Shown piece by piece: positions 54,914 through 63,929 of a stretch of 64,000 nt of DNA (positions are counted from its first letter, which is position 1; each line of letters opens with the position of its first letter). This stretch comes from Cellulomonas sp. KH9 (lineage in GTDB: Bacteria; Actinomycetota; Actinomycetes; Actinomycetales; Cellulomonadaceae): assembly GCF_900114185.1 (NCBI RefSeq), contig NZ_FOSE01000003.1, positions 310,001 through 374,000 on the forward strand, in the 5' to 3' direction. The notes under the pieces are model-generated. The model had not been told where the DNA came from, made no database searches, and saw only the letters and a program-made list of their open reading frames with translations. Both the position numbers and the translations under genes were made by a program.

Positions 54914-55696
54914 GTGACCGTTGACTTCAGCGACCGCACGCTCCACGCCTCCGCCGACGCCACCGCGCCCCGGGTGACCGTCGTCCAGAGCTCCCCCGAC
55001 GTGGGCCTCGACCGGTTCGCCGAGTGGCTGCCGGGCGTCGACGTCCAGCTCGTCCGCGCCGACCGCGGCGACGCGCTGCCGGGCCCGACGGAGGTCGGCG
55101 ACGGTCTGCTCGTGCTCGGCGGGCAGATGTCCGCCTACGACGACGACGCCGCCCCGTGGCTGCGCCCGCTGCGTGACCTCCTGGCCGTCGTCAGCGCCAC
55201 CGACGTCCCGGCCCTGGGCATCTGCCTGGGTGCGCAGCTGCTGGCCGTCGCCCGCGGCGGACGCGTCCAGGTCGCGGCGCCCCCCGGGTGCGAGGCCGGC
55301 GTGATCGACGTGCGGTGGCGGCCCGAGGCCGCGACGGACTCGCTCGTCGCGCCGCTGGTCGTGCTCGCCGGGTCGACGCGCACCACCGCCCTGCCCAGCA
55401 TGCACTCCGACGCGGTGGTCGACCTGCCGCGCGGCGCCGTGTGGCTCGCGTCGTCGGCCACCTACCCGTTCCAGGCGTTCCGCATCGGCAGCGCGTGGGG
55501 TGTGCAGTTCCACCCGGAGGCAGGCCCGGAGACCCTGCGCGGCTGGGCCGAGGGTGACGACCGGGTCGACACCGACGCGGTGGTCGCGCAGATGACCGAG
55601 CGGGCCGCCGAGGTCGAGGCGGCCGGTCGCGCCGTCGCCCGGGCGTTCGTCAACGTGGTGCACGACCGCGCGTCCGCGCGCCGCACGCCCCTCTGA
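54914..55696 (+). CDS. Class I glutamine-amidotransferase-like protein
   Basis: A 260-residue GATase1-fold protein. The nucleophile elbow is ALGICLGAQLLAVA with the catalytic Cys, the oxyanion glycine block is LLVLGGQMSAYDD, and the catalytic His is in VQFHPEAGPE. It is a single-domain protein like the GuaA-N-terminal or YfeJ type, without a synthetase domain. It would release ammonia from glutamine or hydrolyse gamma-glutamyl bonds; the acceptor is unknown. A partner synthetase is not adjacent. GTG start set by the TACCGT box. Confidence 0.85.
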   Translation: MTVDFSDRTLHASADATAPRVTVVQSSPDVGLDRFAEWLPGVDVQLVRADRGDALPGPTEVGDGLLVLGGQMSAYDDDAAPWLRPLRDLLAVVSATDVPALGICLGAQLLAVARGGRVQVAAPPGCEAGVIDVRWRPEAATDSLVAPLVVLAGSTRTTALPSMHSDAVVDLPRGAVWLASSATYPFQAFRIGSAWGVQFHPEAGPETLRGWAEGDDRVDTDAVVAQMTERAAEVEAAGRAVARAFVNVVHDRASARRTPL

Positions 55697-55728
55697 CCGT
55701 CACGGCACCGTCCGAGCCCACCGACGAC

Positions 55729-55760
55729 GACGGCCCGGTCCCCGCAGGGACCGGGCCGTC
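55729..55760. terminator. Bidirectional terminator between the amidotransferase-like gene and pspA
   Basis: GACGGCCCGGTCCC and GGGACCGGGCCGTC form a perfect 14-bp stem with loop CGCA. The outer CCGAC/GTCGG can add pairs. It lies between convergent genes. Confidence 0.8.
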
Positions 55761-55780
55761 ACCGTCGGACGTGGTGCGGG

Positions 55781-56560
55781 TCAGGCGTCGTCGGTACCGG
55801 TGCCCACGGCGGGCGTGACCGTCGTCGCCTCGATCTGCCGCGGCGCGCTGCCCTGCTTGAGGGCGGCGAGCCGCGCCTCGATCTCGATCTCCGCGCCGGC
55901 GGACTCGAGCTCGGCGAACTGCGAGTCGAGCGACGACGCGGCGAGCTCGGCCTGGCCCATCGCGTACGCCTCCTCGCGGCGCACCTTCTCCTCGAAGCGC
56001 GCGATCTCGCTCGTCGGGTCCAGGACGTTGATCGAGCCGATCGCCTCCTGCACCTGACGCTGCGCCTGCGCGGACTTCTGGCGTGCGATCAGCGAGTCGC
56101 GGCGCGACTTCAGCTGGCCGAGCTTGTCCTTCATCTGCGCCAGGCCGGACTTGAGCTTCTCGACCGTCTCGCGCTGCGAGGCGATCAGGGGCTCCGCGTC
56201 GCGGACCTCCTGCTCCGCGGTGAGCTGCTTGCCGATGGCGATCTTCGCGAGGTTGTCGAACTTGTCCGCGTTGGCGGCGTCGCCCGCCGCCCGGAACTGG
56301 TCGGCGCGTGCCGACGCGGCCATCGCCTTCTGCCCCCAGTCGCGGGCCGCGGCGACGTCCTCGTTGTAGTCCTGCTCGGCGAGCCGCAGGTTGCCGATCG
56401 ACTGTGCGATCGCCTTCTCGGCGTCCGCGATGGAGCCGGTGTAGTCGCGCACCAGCTGGTCGAGCATCTTCTGCGGGTCCTCGGCCTGGTCGATGAGCGC
56501 GTTGATGTTCGCGCGCGCCAGCTGCGTGATCCGTCCGAAGATCGACTGCTTCTCGGTCAT
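55781..56560 (-). CDS. pspA: PspA/IM30-family membrane-associated protein
   Basis: A 259-residue, almost all-helical protein. It begins MTEKQSIFGRITQLARANIN, an amphipathic membrane-binding helix, then DQAEDPQKMLDQLVRDYTGS and long coiled coils with heptads such as QRETVEKLKSGLAQMKDKLG and RRDSLIARQKSAQAQRQVQEA. PspA/Vipp1 proteins polymerise on stressed membranes. AGGGAGG lies before ATG 56560; the longer open frame upstream is an artefact of the glycine-rich gene next door. It follows the TPM-domain gene in the same direction, a pairing that suits an envelope-stress unit. Confidence 0.92.
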   Translation of the reverse strand: MTEKQSIFGRITQLARANINALIDQAEDPQKMLDQLVRDYTGSIADAEKAIAQSIGNLRLAEQDYNEDVAAARDWGQKAMAASARADQFRAAGDAANADKFDNLAKIAIGKQLTAEQEVRDAEPLIASQRETVEKLKSGLAQMKDKLGQLKSRRDSLIARQKSAQAQRQVQEAIGSINVLDPTSEIARFEEKVRREEAYAMGQAELAASSLDSQFAELESAGAEIEIEARLAALKQGSAPRQIEATTVTPAVGTGTDDA

Positions 56561-56660
56561 CGTGTCGTGCCCTCCCTGTGCTGCCGACCCGGACCGTCCG
56601 TCCGGTGTCACGTGCCGCGTCCGCCGCTCTCGGCAGCCGCGTGAGAATGCCGGGCCGGCG

Positions 56661-58727
56661 TCAGAACCCGCCGCCGCGCCCGCCGCCGCCGAACCCGCCG
56701 CCGCGCCCGCCGCCACCGAAGCCGCCGCCGCCGAACCCGCCGCCGCGCCCGCCGCCACCGAACCCGCCGCCACCGAACCCACCGCCGCCACCGCCCCAGC
56801 CGCCGCCGCCGCGGCCGCCGCCGCGCAGGATCGAGTCGATGAGGATGCCGCCGAGGATCATGCCGCCCACGTCCGTGCCGCCACCGGTGCCGCCGCGGCG
56901 GTCGTGGTCGTCGTACCGGGCGTTCTCGACGTCGATCTGCGCGAGGCGCTGCGCCTCCGCGGCCAGCCGCTCACCCTGCTGGGCGGTGGCCAGCGCGGCC
57001 TCGGGGTCGGTGCTGCGCTGGTCGAGCGCGCGCAGCCGCAGCCGGTCCGCCTCCGCGAGCCGGGTCCGGGCCTGCGGGCCGACCGCGCCGCGCCGGGTGC
57101 TGACGTAGTCGGTGGTGGCGCGCACCGCGGAGTCCAGCCGGCCGAGCGTGTCGTCCAGCAGCGCACGGGCCCGCCGGCCACGCTCCTCGGCGTCGCGGCG
57201 GGGCGCGAGGGCCGCGTCGATCGCGGCCTCGGCGTCGGTGAGGCGACGCAGTGCCGCCAGCGGGTCGCCGTTCCCCCCACGTGCGGCGGTGGCGGCCTCG
57301 ACGGCCGCGCGCGCCTCCTGCGCGTGCGGCACGACCTGCGGGTCGCCGGGCGCCAGCCGGTCGGCGTCGGCCAGGTCGGACGTGATCGAGCGGATGCCGG
57401 CCTCGAGCCGCGCGCCCGCCGTCGCGAGGTCCGCCTCGGCCGAGTCGACGGCGTCGAGCAGCGTCGTGGCCTGCGCGAGGGCCTCCTCGGCGGCGCGCGC
57501 GAAGCCGACGGCCGCGGCCTTGTCGCCCGCGCCCGAGCGCTCGCGGCCCTGTCCGATGGTGGTCTCGACGTCGTCCAGCAGCCGGGCCGCCTGGTCCGCG
57601 TTCCCGGCGACCGAGCCCAGCGTGTCGGGGGAGTAGCGCGCGCTCAGCGTCGCGATCGTGGCGCGCGCGGGCTCCACGCGGCCCCGCAGGCGCTGCGCCT
57701 CGCGGTCGTGCGCGGCGAGGGCGTCGTCCACGCGGGCCTCGATGGCGCGCAGCCGGTCGAACGCGTCCTTCTGCTCGTCGAGCTGCTGCTCGACCTGCCC
57801 GCAGAGCCGCAGGATCTGCGCGGACGTGGCCCGCACCTGCTCCTCGGTGTCGGGCACGTCGTCGTCGAGGGTCTGCCGCAGCCGGAACGCCTCGGTGAGC
57901 GTCTGCTTGCCCTGCACCAGGGCCTGCTCGAAGCCGCGCGTCTGCTCCTCGCCGAACTGCGCCTGGGCGAACCCCAGCTCCTCCTCCGACGAGCGCAGGG
58001 CGTCGTCGAGCGCCACCAGCGCCGACGCGGAGCGGCGGTCCAGCTCGGCCGTGGGCAGGCCGGCGAACTCGTCGGCGGCGCCCGCGACCCGCGTGGCGCC
58101 CGCGGTGTCCCGCAGCGTGCCCGCCGGCTGGGAGCGGCGCCGCAGGAACGTGAACAGCAGGACCGCCCCGATGGCGACGAACCCGAGGAGCAGCACCACG
58201 GTGAACCCGCCGCCCGACGACGACCCGTCCGACCCCGACCCCACGGGTTCGCCGTTCGCCGCTGCGACGATGCCCGACGCGGCCGCGATCGCGGCACCGT
58301 CCCAGTCGTCGTTCGCCAGCTCCGACTCGACGTCGGCGGCGACGCCGTCGAGCTGGGACGACGAGACGGACCCCAGGCTCCGGGGGGCCAGCGTGTACTC
58401 CCGGTCCTCCACGGCGACCGCCAGCACGGCGTCGGACGACCCGAGGCCGGAGGCCTCGGCGGTGCGCTGCACCCAGGTGTCGGGCGACAACCCGTCGAAC
58501 GTGTCGACGTACACGACCGTCAGCCGGTACGGCGTCTCGGTGCGCACCTCGTCGACCGCGTCCTGCACGGTCGACACGTCGTCGAGCACATCCGCGGGGT
58601 CGACGACGGTCTCGCCGCGCAGGTCGAACGGCGCCTCCGCGGCCGCACCGCCCGCGCCGGCGACCAGGACCACCGCCCCGACGGCGACGGCGGCGAACGG
58701 GTGGAGGGCATGACGAGCCAGGTGCAC
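56661..58727 (-). CDS. TPM-domain membrane protein with long coiled coil and glycine-rich tail
   Basis: A 688-residue protein. The signal peptide (about 1-30) is followed by an extracytoplasmic TPM (DUF477) domain, about 33-165, with VVDPADVLDD and VYVDTFDGLSPDTW. A membrane segment lies at about 200-222 (FTVVLLLGFVAIGAVLLFTF) and then a cytoplasmic coiled-coil region of about 400 residues rich in Ala, Glu, Arg. The last 55 residues are almost only Gly with Phe, Arg and Trp in repeated GGGFGGGG units. TPM proteins include photosystem-repair and metal-binding phosphatase-like members; the role here is unknown. AAAGGA precedes GTG 58727. pspA follows. Confidence 0.85.
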   Translation of the reverse strand: MHLARHALHPFAAVAVGAVVLVAGAGGAAAEAPFDLRGETVVDPADVLDDVSTVQDAVDEVRTETPYRLTVVYVDTFDGLSPDTWVQRTAEASGLGSSDAVLAVAVEDREYTLAPRSLGSVSSSQLDGVAADVESELANDDWDGAAIAAASGIVAAANGEPVGSGSDGSSSGGGFTVVLLLGFVAIGAVLLFTFLRRRSQPAGTLRDTAGATRVAGAADEFAGLPTAELDRRSASALVALDDALRSSEEELGFAQAQFGEEQTRGFEQALVQGKQTLTEAFRLRQTLDDDVPDTEEQVRATSAQILRLCGQVEQQLDEQKDAFDRLRAIEARVDDALAAHDREAQRLRGRVEPARATIATLSARYSPDTLGSVAGNADQAARLLDDVETTIGQGRERSGAGDKAAAVGFARAAEEALAQATTLLDAVDSAEADLATAGARLEAGIRSITSDLADADRLAPGDPQVVPHAQEARAAVEAATAARGGNGDPLAALRRLTDAEAAIDAALAPRRDAEERGRRARALLDDTLGRLDSAVRATTDYVSTRRGAVGPQARTRLAEADRLRLRALDQRSTDPEAALATAQQGERLAAEAQRLAQIDVENARYDDHDRRGGTGGGTDVGGMILGGILIDSILRGGGRGGGGWGGGGGGFGGGGFGGGGRGGGFGGGGFGGGGRGGGFGGGGRGGGF

Positions 58728-58828
58728 GTCTCGATCCTTTCTCAGGCCTGCACCTGTGGCAACGCACCCCGCCGCGCGCTGGTTCCGCCAGGCGGGTGAG
58801 GCCGTCGACGTCAGGTGCGCCCGACGCC

Positions 58829-59869
58829 TCAGGCGACGTCGACGTACCGGTGCCAGGACTGCGTCACGTACGACGTGGTGAAGCCCTGCGACAGGTAGAG
58901 CCCGGCCGCGCCCGTGGGGGAGTCCGCGTCGACCTCGAGCCCGACGTACCCGCGCCCGCGTTCGGCCGCGTCCGCGGTCACCGCGTCCAGCAGGGAGCGC
59001 GCCACGCCGCGCCCGCGGGCGGTGCGCAGCACGCCCAGGTACTCGACGTAGCTGCCCACCGGGTGCCCCCGGGCGTCCAGCGACTCGCTCGCGATGAGCA
59101 CCCCGACCGGGACGGGGGCGTCCCCGTCGACGAGCTCGGCCATCCACCAGTGGTCCCAGCGGTGGCCCGGGTCCGCCCGCAGCCGCGCGAGGAACTCGTC
59201 GAACGTCTCCTCGTGGTGGTTGAAGTGGTCGGCGAACGCCTCCTCCAGCACGTCGTGCGAGGCGACGAGGTCCCGCTCGTCGGGCGACCCGTCCGCGGCG
59301 CGCGCCAGCCGGCGGACGACGACCCCCGGGCGCGGCGCCGGCACGACGCGGTCCTCGCGGGTCACCGGGCGCCGCATCTGCCACCACGTGCGGACCCGCG
59401 CGTACCCCGCCGCGGCGAGCCACCGCTGCTGGCGGGCGTCCGTGTCGAAGGCGCCGCTGTCGAGCTGCGTGCGGGGCAGCCCGCGGGCGCCCGCCAGCGC
59501 GACGCCGGCGGCCTGCGCCCACCCGAACAGGGCGGCGGCCAGTGCGTCTCCGGTCGCGTCGTCGAGGTCGGGGTCGACGACGACGGCGACCAGCACGCGC
59601 CCGGCGGCGCGGTCGGTCACGGTCGCCCAGCCGCGCGCTGCGCCGGACGCGTCGCGCACCACCAGGTGCTCCCGCGTCGCCGCGCCGTCGCCCGCGACCT
59701 CGGCCAGCGTCGCGTCGGCTGTCGCGGTCGGTGCACCGCGTGCGGCGACCTCGTGCCGGGCACGCAGCGCGTGCAGCTCGGGGACGTCCTGCGGCCCGGG
59801 GGTGCGGGCACGCCAGCCGGCGGGCAGCGCGGACGGCGGCAGGTCGGGGATCGGCTGCAGCGGGCTCAT
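58829..59869 (-). CDS. Tandem GNAT-family N-acetyltransferase
   Basis: A 346-residue protein with two GNAT-like halves. The first (about 15-165) contains LHALRARHEVAARGA and VVVDPDLDDATGDALAAALF but a weak acetyl-CoA loop, so it may be degenerate. The second (about 190-346) has the clear acetyl-CoA site LGVLRTARGRGVARSLLDA, then YVGLEVDADSPTGAAGLYLSQGF. Mycothiol synthase has the same two-domain plan, but the diagnostic context and motifs are not clear, so I give no specific substrate. ATG lies 4 bases after the XPB stop, so they share an operon. Confidence 0.82.
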   Translation of the reverse strand: MSPLQPIPDLPPSALPAGWRARTPGPQDVPELHALRARHEVAARGAPTATADATLAEVAGDGAATREHLVVRDASGAARGWATVTDRAAGRVLVAVVVDPDLDDATGDALAAALFGWAQAAGVALAGARGLPRTQLDSGAFDTDARQQRWLAAAGYARVRTWWQMRRPVTREDRVVPAPRPGVVVRRLARAADGSPDERDLVASHDVLEEAFADHFNHHEETFDEFLARLRADPGHRWDHWWMAELVDGDAPVPVGVLIASESLDARGHPVGSYVEYLGVLRTARGRGVARSLLDAVTADAAERGRGYVGLEVDADSPTGAAGLYLSQGFTTSYVTQSWHRYVDVA

Positions 59870-59873
59870 CGGG

Positions 59874-61520
59874 TCACCGGGCGACGCCCAGGTCCTCGGC
59901 GTCGACGATCGTGTAGGCGTACCCCTGCTCGGCCAGGAACCGCTGCCGGTGGGCGGCGAACTCCTGGTCGACGGTGTCGCGGGCGACGACCGTGTAGAAG
60001 TGCGCGGTCTTGCCGTCGGCCTTGGGGCGCATGATGCGGCCGAGGCGCTGGGCCTCCTCCTGGCGGGAACCGAACGACCCCGAGACCTGGATGGCGACGG
60101 ACGCCTCGGGCAGGTCGATGGAGAAGTTGGCGACCTTGGAGACGACGAGCGTGGTGATCTCGCCGGTGCGGAACGCGTCGAACAGCCGCTGCCGCTCGCG
60201 CACGGTCGTCTCACCGGTGATGAGGTCGGCGCCCAGGTGCTCGGCCAGCTCGTGCAGCTGGTCGAGGTACTGGCCGATCACGAGGGTCTGCTCGCCGGCG
60301 TGCCTGGCCACCAGGGAGTCCACGACGCGGTTCTTGCCGGACGCGGTCGCCGCCAGGCGGTACCGGTCCTCCGGCTCCGACGTCGCGTACGCCATGCGCT
60401 CGTGGTCGGGCAGCGTCAGCCGCACCTCGACGCACTCGGCCGGTGCGATGTACCCCTGCGACTCGATGTCCTTCCACGGCGCGTCGAACCGCTTGGGGCC
60501 GATGAGGGAGAACACCTCGTCCTCACGGCCGTCCTCGCGCACGAGCGTCGCGGTCAGCCCCAGGCGGCGGCGCGCCTGCAGGTCCGCGGTCATGCGGAAG
60601 ATCGGCGCGGGCAGCAGGTGCACCTCGTCGTACACGATGAGGCCCCAGTCGCGGGCGTCGAGCAGCTCGAGGTGCGTGTACACGCCCTTCCGCTTCGTCG
60701 TCAGCACCTGGTACGTCGCGATGGTGACGGGACGGACCTCCTTGCGGGTGCCCGAGTACTCGCCGATCTCGTCCTCGGTCAGGGACGTCCGCTTCACCAG
60801 CTCGTCGCGCCACTGCCGCGCGGAGACGGTGTTGGTCACCAGGATCAGCGTGGTCGTCGACGACCGCGCCATGGCCCCGGCCCCGACGAGCGTCTTGCCG
60901 GCGCCGCAGGGCAGCACCACGACGCCCGACCCGCCGTGGAAGAACCCGTCGACGGCCTGCTTCTGGTAGGGCCGCAGCGCCCAGCCGTCCTCCAGGAGGG
61001 CGATCTCGTGGGCCTCGCCGTCGACGTACCCGGCCAGGTCCTCGGCCGGCCAGCCCAGCTTGACCAGCACCTGCTTGAGGTGGCCGCGCTCGGACGGGTG
61101 CACGACGACGTCGGTCTCGTCGAGCCGCGCGCCGAGCAGCCCGGCGGTGCGCTTGGAGCGGGTGACCTCGGCCAGCACCGCGGGATCCAGGGCGTGCAGC
61201 ACCAGCCCGTGCACCGGGTCCTGGACGAGCTGCAGCCGCCCGTACCGGGACATGGTCTCGGCGACGTCGACGAGCAGCGCGTGCGGCACCGGGTAGCGGC
61301 TGTACTGCAGCAACGTGTCGACGACCTGCTCGGCGTCGTGCCCGGCGGCGCGCGCGTTCCACAGGCCCAGCGGCGTCAGCCGGTACGTGTGGACGTGCTC
61401 GGGGGCGCGCTCGAGCTCGGCGAACGGGGCGATGGCGCGGCGGCACGCGTCGGCCTGGTCGTGGTCGACCTCCAGCAGGAGGGTCTTGTCGGACTGGACG
61501 ATGAGCGGGCCGTCGGGCAC
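59874..61520 (-). CDS. XPB/Ssl2-type DNA repair helicase
   Basis: A 548-residue superfamily 2 helicase. The N-terminal domain (about 1-170) includes PLIVQSDKTLLLEV. Motif I is VLPCGAGKTLVGA, motif Ia LVTNTVSARQWRDEL, motif II the DEVH box in IVYDEVHLLP, motif III GLTATLVREDG, motif V VVSKVANFSIDLP, and motif VI QEEAQRLGRIMRPK. Bacterial XPB unwinds DNA 3' to 5' and is linked to repair. GTG 61520 has GGAG 6 bases upstream. It follows the helicase-associated protein gene with a 35-base gap. Confidence 0.94.
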   Translation of the reverse strand: MPDGPLIVQSDKTLLLEVDHDQADACRRAIAPFAELERAPEHVHTYRLTPLGLWNARAAGHDAEQVVDTLLQYSRYPVPHALLVDVAETMSRYGRLQLVQDPVHGLVLHALDPAVLAEVTRSKRTAGLLGARLDETDVVVHPSERGHLKQVLVKLGWPAEDLAGYVDGEAHEIALLEDGWALRPYQKQAVDGFFHGGSGVVVLPCGAGKTLVGAGAMARSSTTTLILVTNTVSARQWRDELVKRTSLTEDEIGEYSGTRKEVRPVTIATYQVLTTKRKGVYTHLELLDARDWGLIVYDEVHLLPAPIFRMTADLQARRRLGLTATLVREDGREDEVFSLIGPKRFDAPWKDIESQGYIAPAECVEVRLTLPDHERMAYATSEPEDRYRLAATASGKNRVVDSLVARHAGEQTLVIGQYLDQLHELAEHLGADLITGETTVRERQRLFDAFRTGEITTLVVSKVANFSIDLPEASVAIQVSGSFGSRQEEAQRLGRIMRPKADGKTAHFYTVVARDTVDQEFAAHRQRFLAEQGYAYTIVDAEDLGVAR

Positions 61521-61555
61521 TGGCTTCTCCGGGGGTCGGGGGCAGGCGTGCGGGG

Positions 61556-63895
61556 TCAGTCGGTGGCGTGGGTGACGTCGGCGATGCGGTGGACGGCGAC
61601 GGTCAGCTCGGCCTCGCGGCGCGGGTCCAGCGCGCGCAGCCGGCCGCCCTCGACCTTCAGCGGGCGCACCAGCCGCCGGTCGGCGCGCCCGTCGGGGCCG
61701 ACGATCTCGACCCACACGGCCGTCCGCGCCTGCGCGGCCTCACGGAGCACCACCAACGCGTCACCGGGCTCCGGTGTTCCACGGCCGGCGCCCCGCGTGA
61801 GGGGTGCGGGCAGGGCGGACGACGCACCGCCGCGGCGGCCGGCGGCGGGCGCGGGAGCACCGCCGGCGTCGACGGGCGCCCCCGCGGGGCCCGTCGCGCG
61901 CACGGCCGTGACCGGCGCGGACACGGGCGGGTCACCGCGGCGCAGGGTCGCGACGACCGACGCGGCGCGCTGCGGCAGCGGCCGCTCGTGCACCGGTGCG
62001 GACCGGCGGGGACGGGCGCGCACGCGCCGCTCGGGGGCGACGGCGTGCACCACCGCACCGCGGGCGTCCTCGGCGACGGGCGCCAGGCCGCGAGCCCGCA
62101 GGGCCTCCAGCAGCTCGGCCGGCGACGCGTCGGCGACCAGCACCGTCGGGGCCAGCAGCCGGGGCCGCAGCGACGCCAGCCGCGGGTCGTCGGCCAGGCC
62201 CGCCAGCAGCGCGGGGTCGTCGGCCCGCACGTACGACGACGCCGCACCGGCCCGCAGCCGCCCGTGGCGGCGCGCCACGTCCCGCACCAGGTACTCCAGG
62301 GGCTGCGGCACGCGGCCGCGCGCGGCGGCACCGAGCCGCGTCAGCAGGTCGTCGGCCGTGGTGCCCGCGTCGAGCGCACGCAGCACCGAGTCGGCGGTGA
62401 ACCGCACGGTGACGGCGCCGCCGCGCGACTCCACGTCGGCGGCGAGCTCCAGCAGGTCCTCCAGGTCCGGCGAGGGTCGCCCGGGCACCACGCCCGTGAG
62501 GTCGCCCTGCAGCAGGATCTCGTCGACCGGGGCGGGGAGGTCCGCCGCGAGGGCCTCGCCGGCGTCCTCGTCGGCCACGAGCGCCCGGCCGGCCGACGCG
62601 AGCGCGCCGGCACCCACGACGCCGAGCCTCCCGGCCTCGACGAGCACGGCCTCGATCGCGGACAGCGGCGGCACCGACCGCGGCGAGCGCCAGCGCAGCG
62701 CCTCGTGGACGTCGTCCGCGGTCAGGGCGGCACCGCGCGGTGCCGACGCGAGCACGTCCAGCACGGCGCGCCGCAGCCGCGGCACCCACGGTCGGGTCAG
62801 CTCGGGGTCGAGGGCGGCGCGCCGGGTGCCGCGGTCGTCCCGCTCACCGACCAGCCACGGGGTGCGTGCCGACGTCAGCCACGCCCGCGCGAGCGTCGCC
62901 CAGCGGGGTGCGACGTCCTGCGCGGCCCACACGTCGGCCTCCAGGGTCGGGACGAACGACGGGCTCTCCTCGCCGTCGTCGGCCAGCAGGCCCGCGGTCG
63001 CCGCCGTCTCGACGAGCCACGCCGCGTGCGTGTCGTCGACGTCGAGCGCCTGCGCGGTGCGGCGCAGGTCGCGGGCGCCCAGGCCGCCGGCGCGCAGCAC
63101 ACCGGGCGGGGACTGCTCCCACCGGGTCAGCAGCTGACGCACCAGGCGCACGGTCTGCTCGGCGGCGCGCGCGGACTCGGCGGCCACGACGCCGGCGTCG
63201 CGGACCGGGGCGTCGGCGAACGCGGGGGCGAGGGCCGGTGCCCGGTGGGTGCGCCCGGCGCGCAGCGCGAGCGCGACCCGGCGCGGCAGCAGCACGTGCC
63301 GCTCGTCGGCGCGGGTCAGCAGCCCGTGCCCGACCAGCCACGTCACGGTGTCCGCGGCCGCGGTGCCCGGCGGCGGGACGAGCCCCACGGCCGGGCCCCA
63401 CGTCAGCGCGTCCAGCACGGACGTGGCACCGGGCGGGGCGTCGACCAGGTCGGCCAGGGGGTCGCCCGGTGCGTCGTCGTCACCGGTACCCGGCGGTGCG
63501 AGGCCGGCCACGGAGGCTCCCAGCGCGTCGGTCACGCCGGGCGTGACGTGCAGGGTGCCGTCGTCGTCGGGCCACAGCAGCGCGAGCGCGACGGCGTCCT
63601 GGACGGCCCGCGCCACCCGGGGCGCGTCGTCCGGGGCGGCGCCGACCGCGGCCTGCACCTGCGCCGTCGTGGGCGGGCCGACCGTCGAGGTCAGCACCAC
63701 GACGGACTCGAGCACCTGCAGGACCAGTGCGTCGACCCAGGTCAGCGCCCGGTCCAGGCTCGACCGGCTGGTGGCCCGCGCGGCGAGCGACGCGAGCGTC
63801 GCGGGGTGCGGTGTGGCCAGGTCGGGCCGGCGCACGAGCAGCGCGACGAGCTCGTCGTCGCTGCGTGCGCGCAGGTACCCGGTGAACGTGGCCAT
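61556..63895 (-). CDS. Helicase-associated (XPB-linked) domain protein
   Basis: A 779-residue protein of the actinobacterial helicase-associated family. Its start MATFTGYLRARSDDELVALL and repeated winged-helix-like Ala/Leu/Arg-rich blocks (LDALVLQVLESVVVL, AALTADDVHEALRWRSPRSV, DEILLQGDLTGVVPGRPS) match it. The segment PAPVDEILLQGDLT through YVRADDPALLAGLADDPRLA resembles the Helicase_C_3/XPB-associated domain. It carries no Walker motifs and is probably an adaptor for the XPB helicase encoded next. A TATCGT box 7 bases before ATG 63895 supports that start. A central region is Arg/Pro-rich. Confidence 0.88.
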   Translation of the reverse strand: MATFTGYLRARSDDELVALLVRRPDLATPHPATLASLAARATSRSSLDRALTWVDALVLQVLESVVVLTSTVGPPTTAQVQAAVGAAPDDAPRVARAVQDAVALALLWPDDDGTLHVTPGVTDALGASVAGLAPPGTGDDDAPGDPLADLVDAPPGATSVLDALTWGPAVGLVPPPGTAAADTVTWLVGHGLLTRADERHVLLPRRVALALRAGRTHRAPALAPAFADAPVRDAGVVAAESARAAEQTVRLVRQLLTRWEQSPPGVLRAGGLGARDLRRTAQALDVDDTHAAWLVETAATAGLLADDGEESPSFVPTLEADVWAAQDVAPRWATLARAWLTSARTPWLVGERDDRGTRRAALDPELTRPWVPRLRRAVLDVLASAPRGAALTADDVHEALRWRSPRSVPPLSAIEAVLVEAGRLGVVGAGALASAGRALVADEDAGEALAADLPAPVDEILLQGDLTGVVPGRPSPDLEDLLELAADVESRGGAVTVRFTADSVLRALDAGTTADDLLTRLGAAARGRVPQPLEYLVRDVARRHGRLRAGAASSYVRADDPALLAGLADDPRLASLRPRLLAPTVLVADASPAELLEALRARGLAPVAEDARGAVVHAVAPERRVRARPRRSAPVHERPLPQRAASVVATLRRGDPPVSAPVTAVRATGPAGAPVDAGGAPAPAAGRRGGASSALPAPLTRGAGRGTPEPGDALVVLREAAQARTAVWVEIVGPDGRADRRLVRPLKVEGGRLRALDPRREAELTVAVHRIADVTHATD

Positions 63896-63902
63896 CCGCA
63901 CC

Positions 63903-63908
63903 ACGATA
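63903..63908 (-). promoter_or_regulatory. -10 box TATCGT before the helicase operon
   Basis: On the minus strand TATCGT ends 7 bases before ATG 63895; no ribosome binding site lies between. It would start the three-gene helicase operon with a leaderless message. Confidence 0.5.
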
Positions 63909-63929
63909 CGTGGGACGGGGCGCAGGGGG

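Noticed and set aside
56661-56830. CRISPR-like or satellite repeat array
   Set aside because: The GCC/GCCGCC periodicity encodes the Gly-rich tail of the TPM-domain protein; there are no spacers.
59094-63137. Long plus-strand open frame (about 1347 codons) opposite the helicase operon
   Set aside because: Low-complexity Ser/Arg/Ala composition and complete overlap with the XPB and helicase-associated genes mark it as an antisense artefact.
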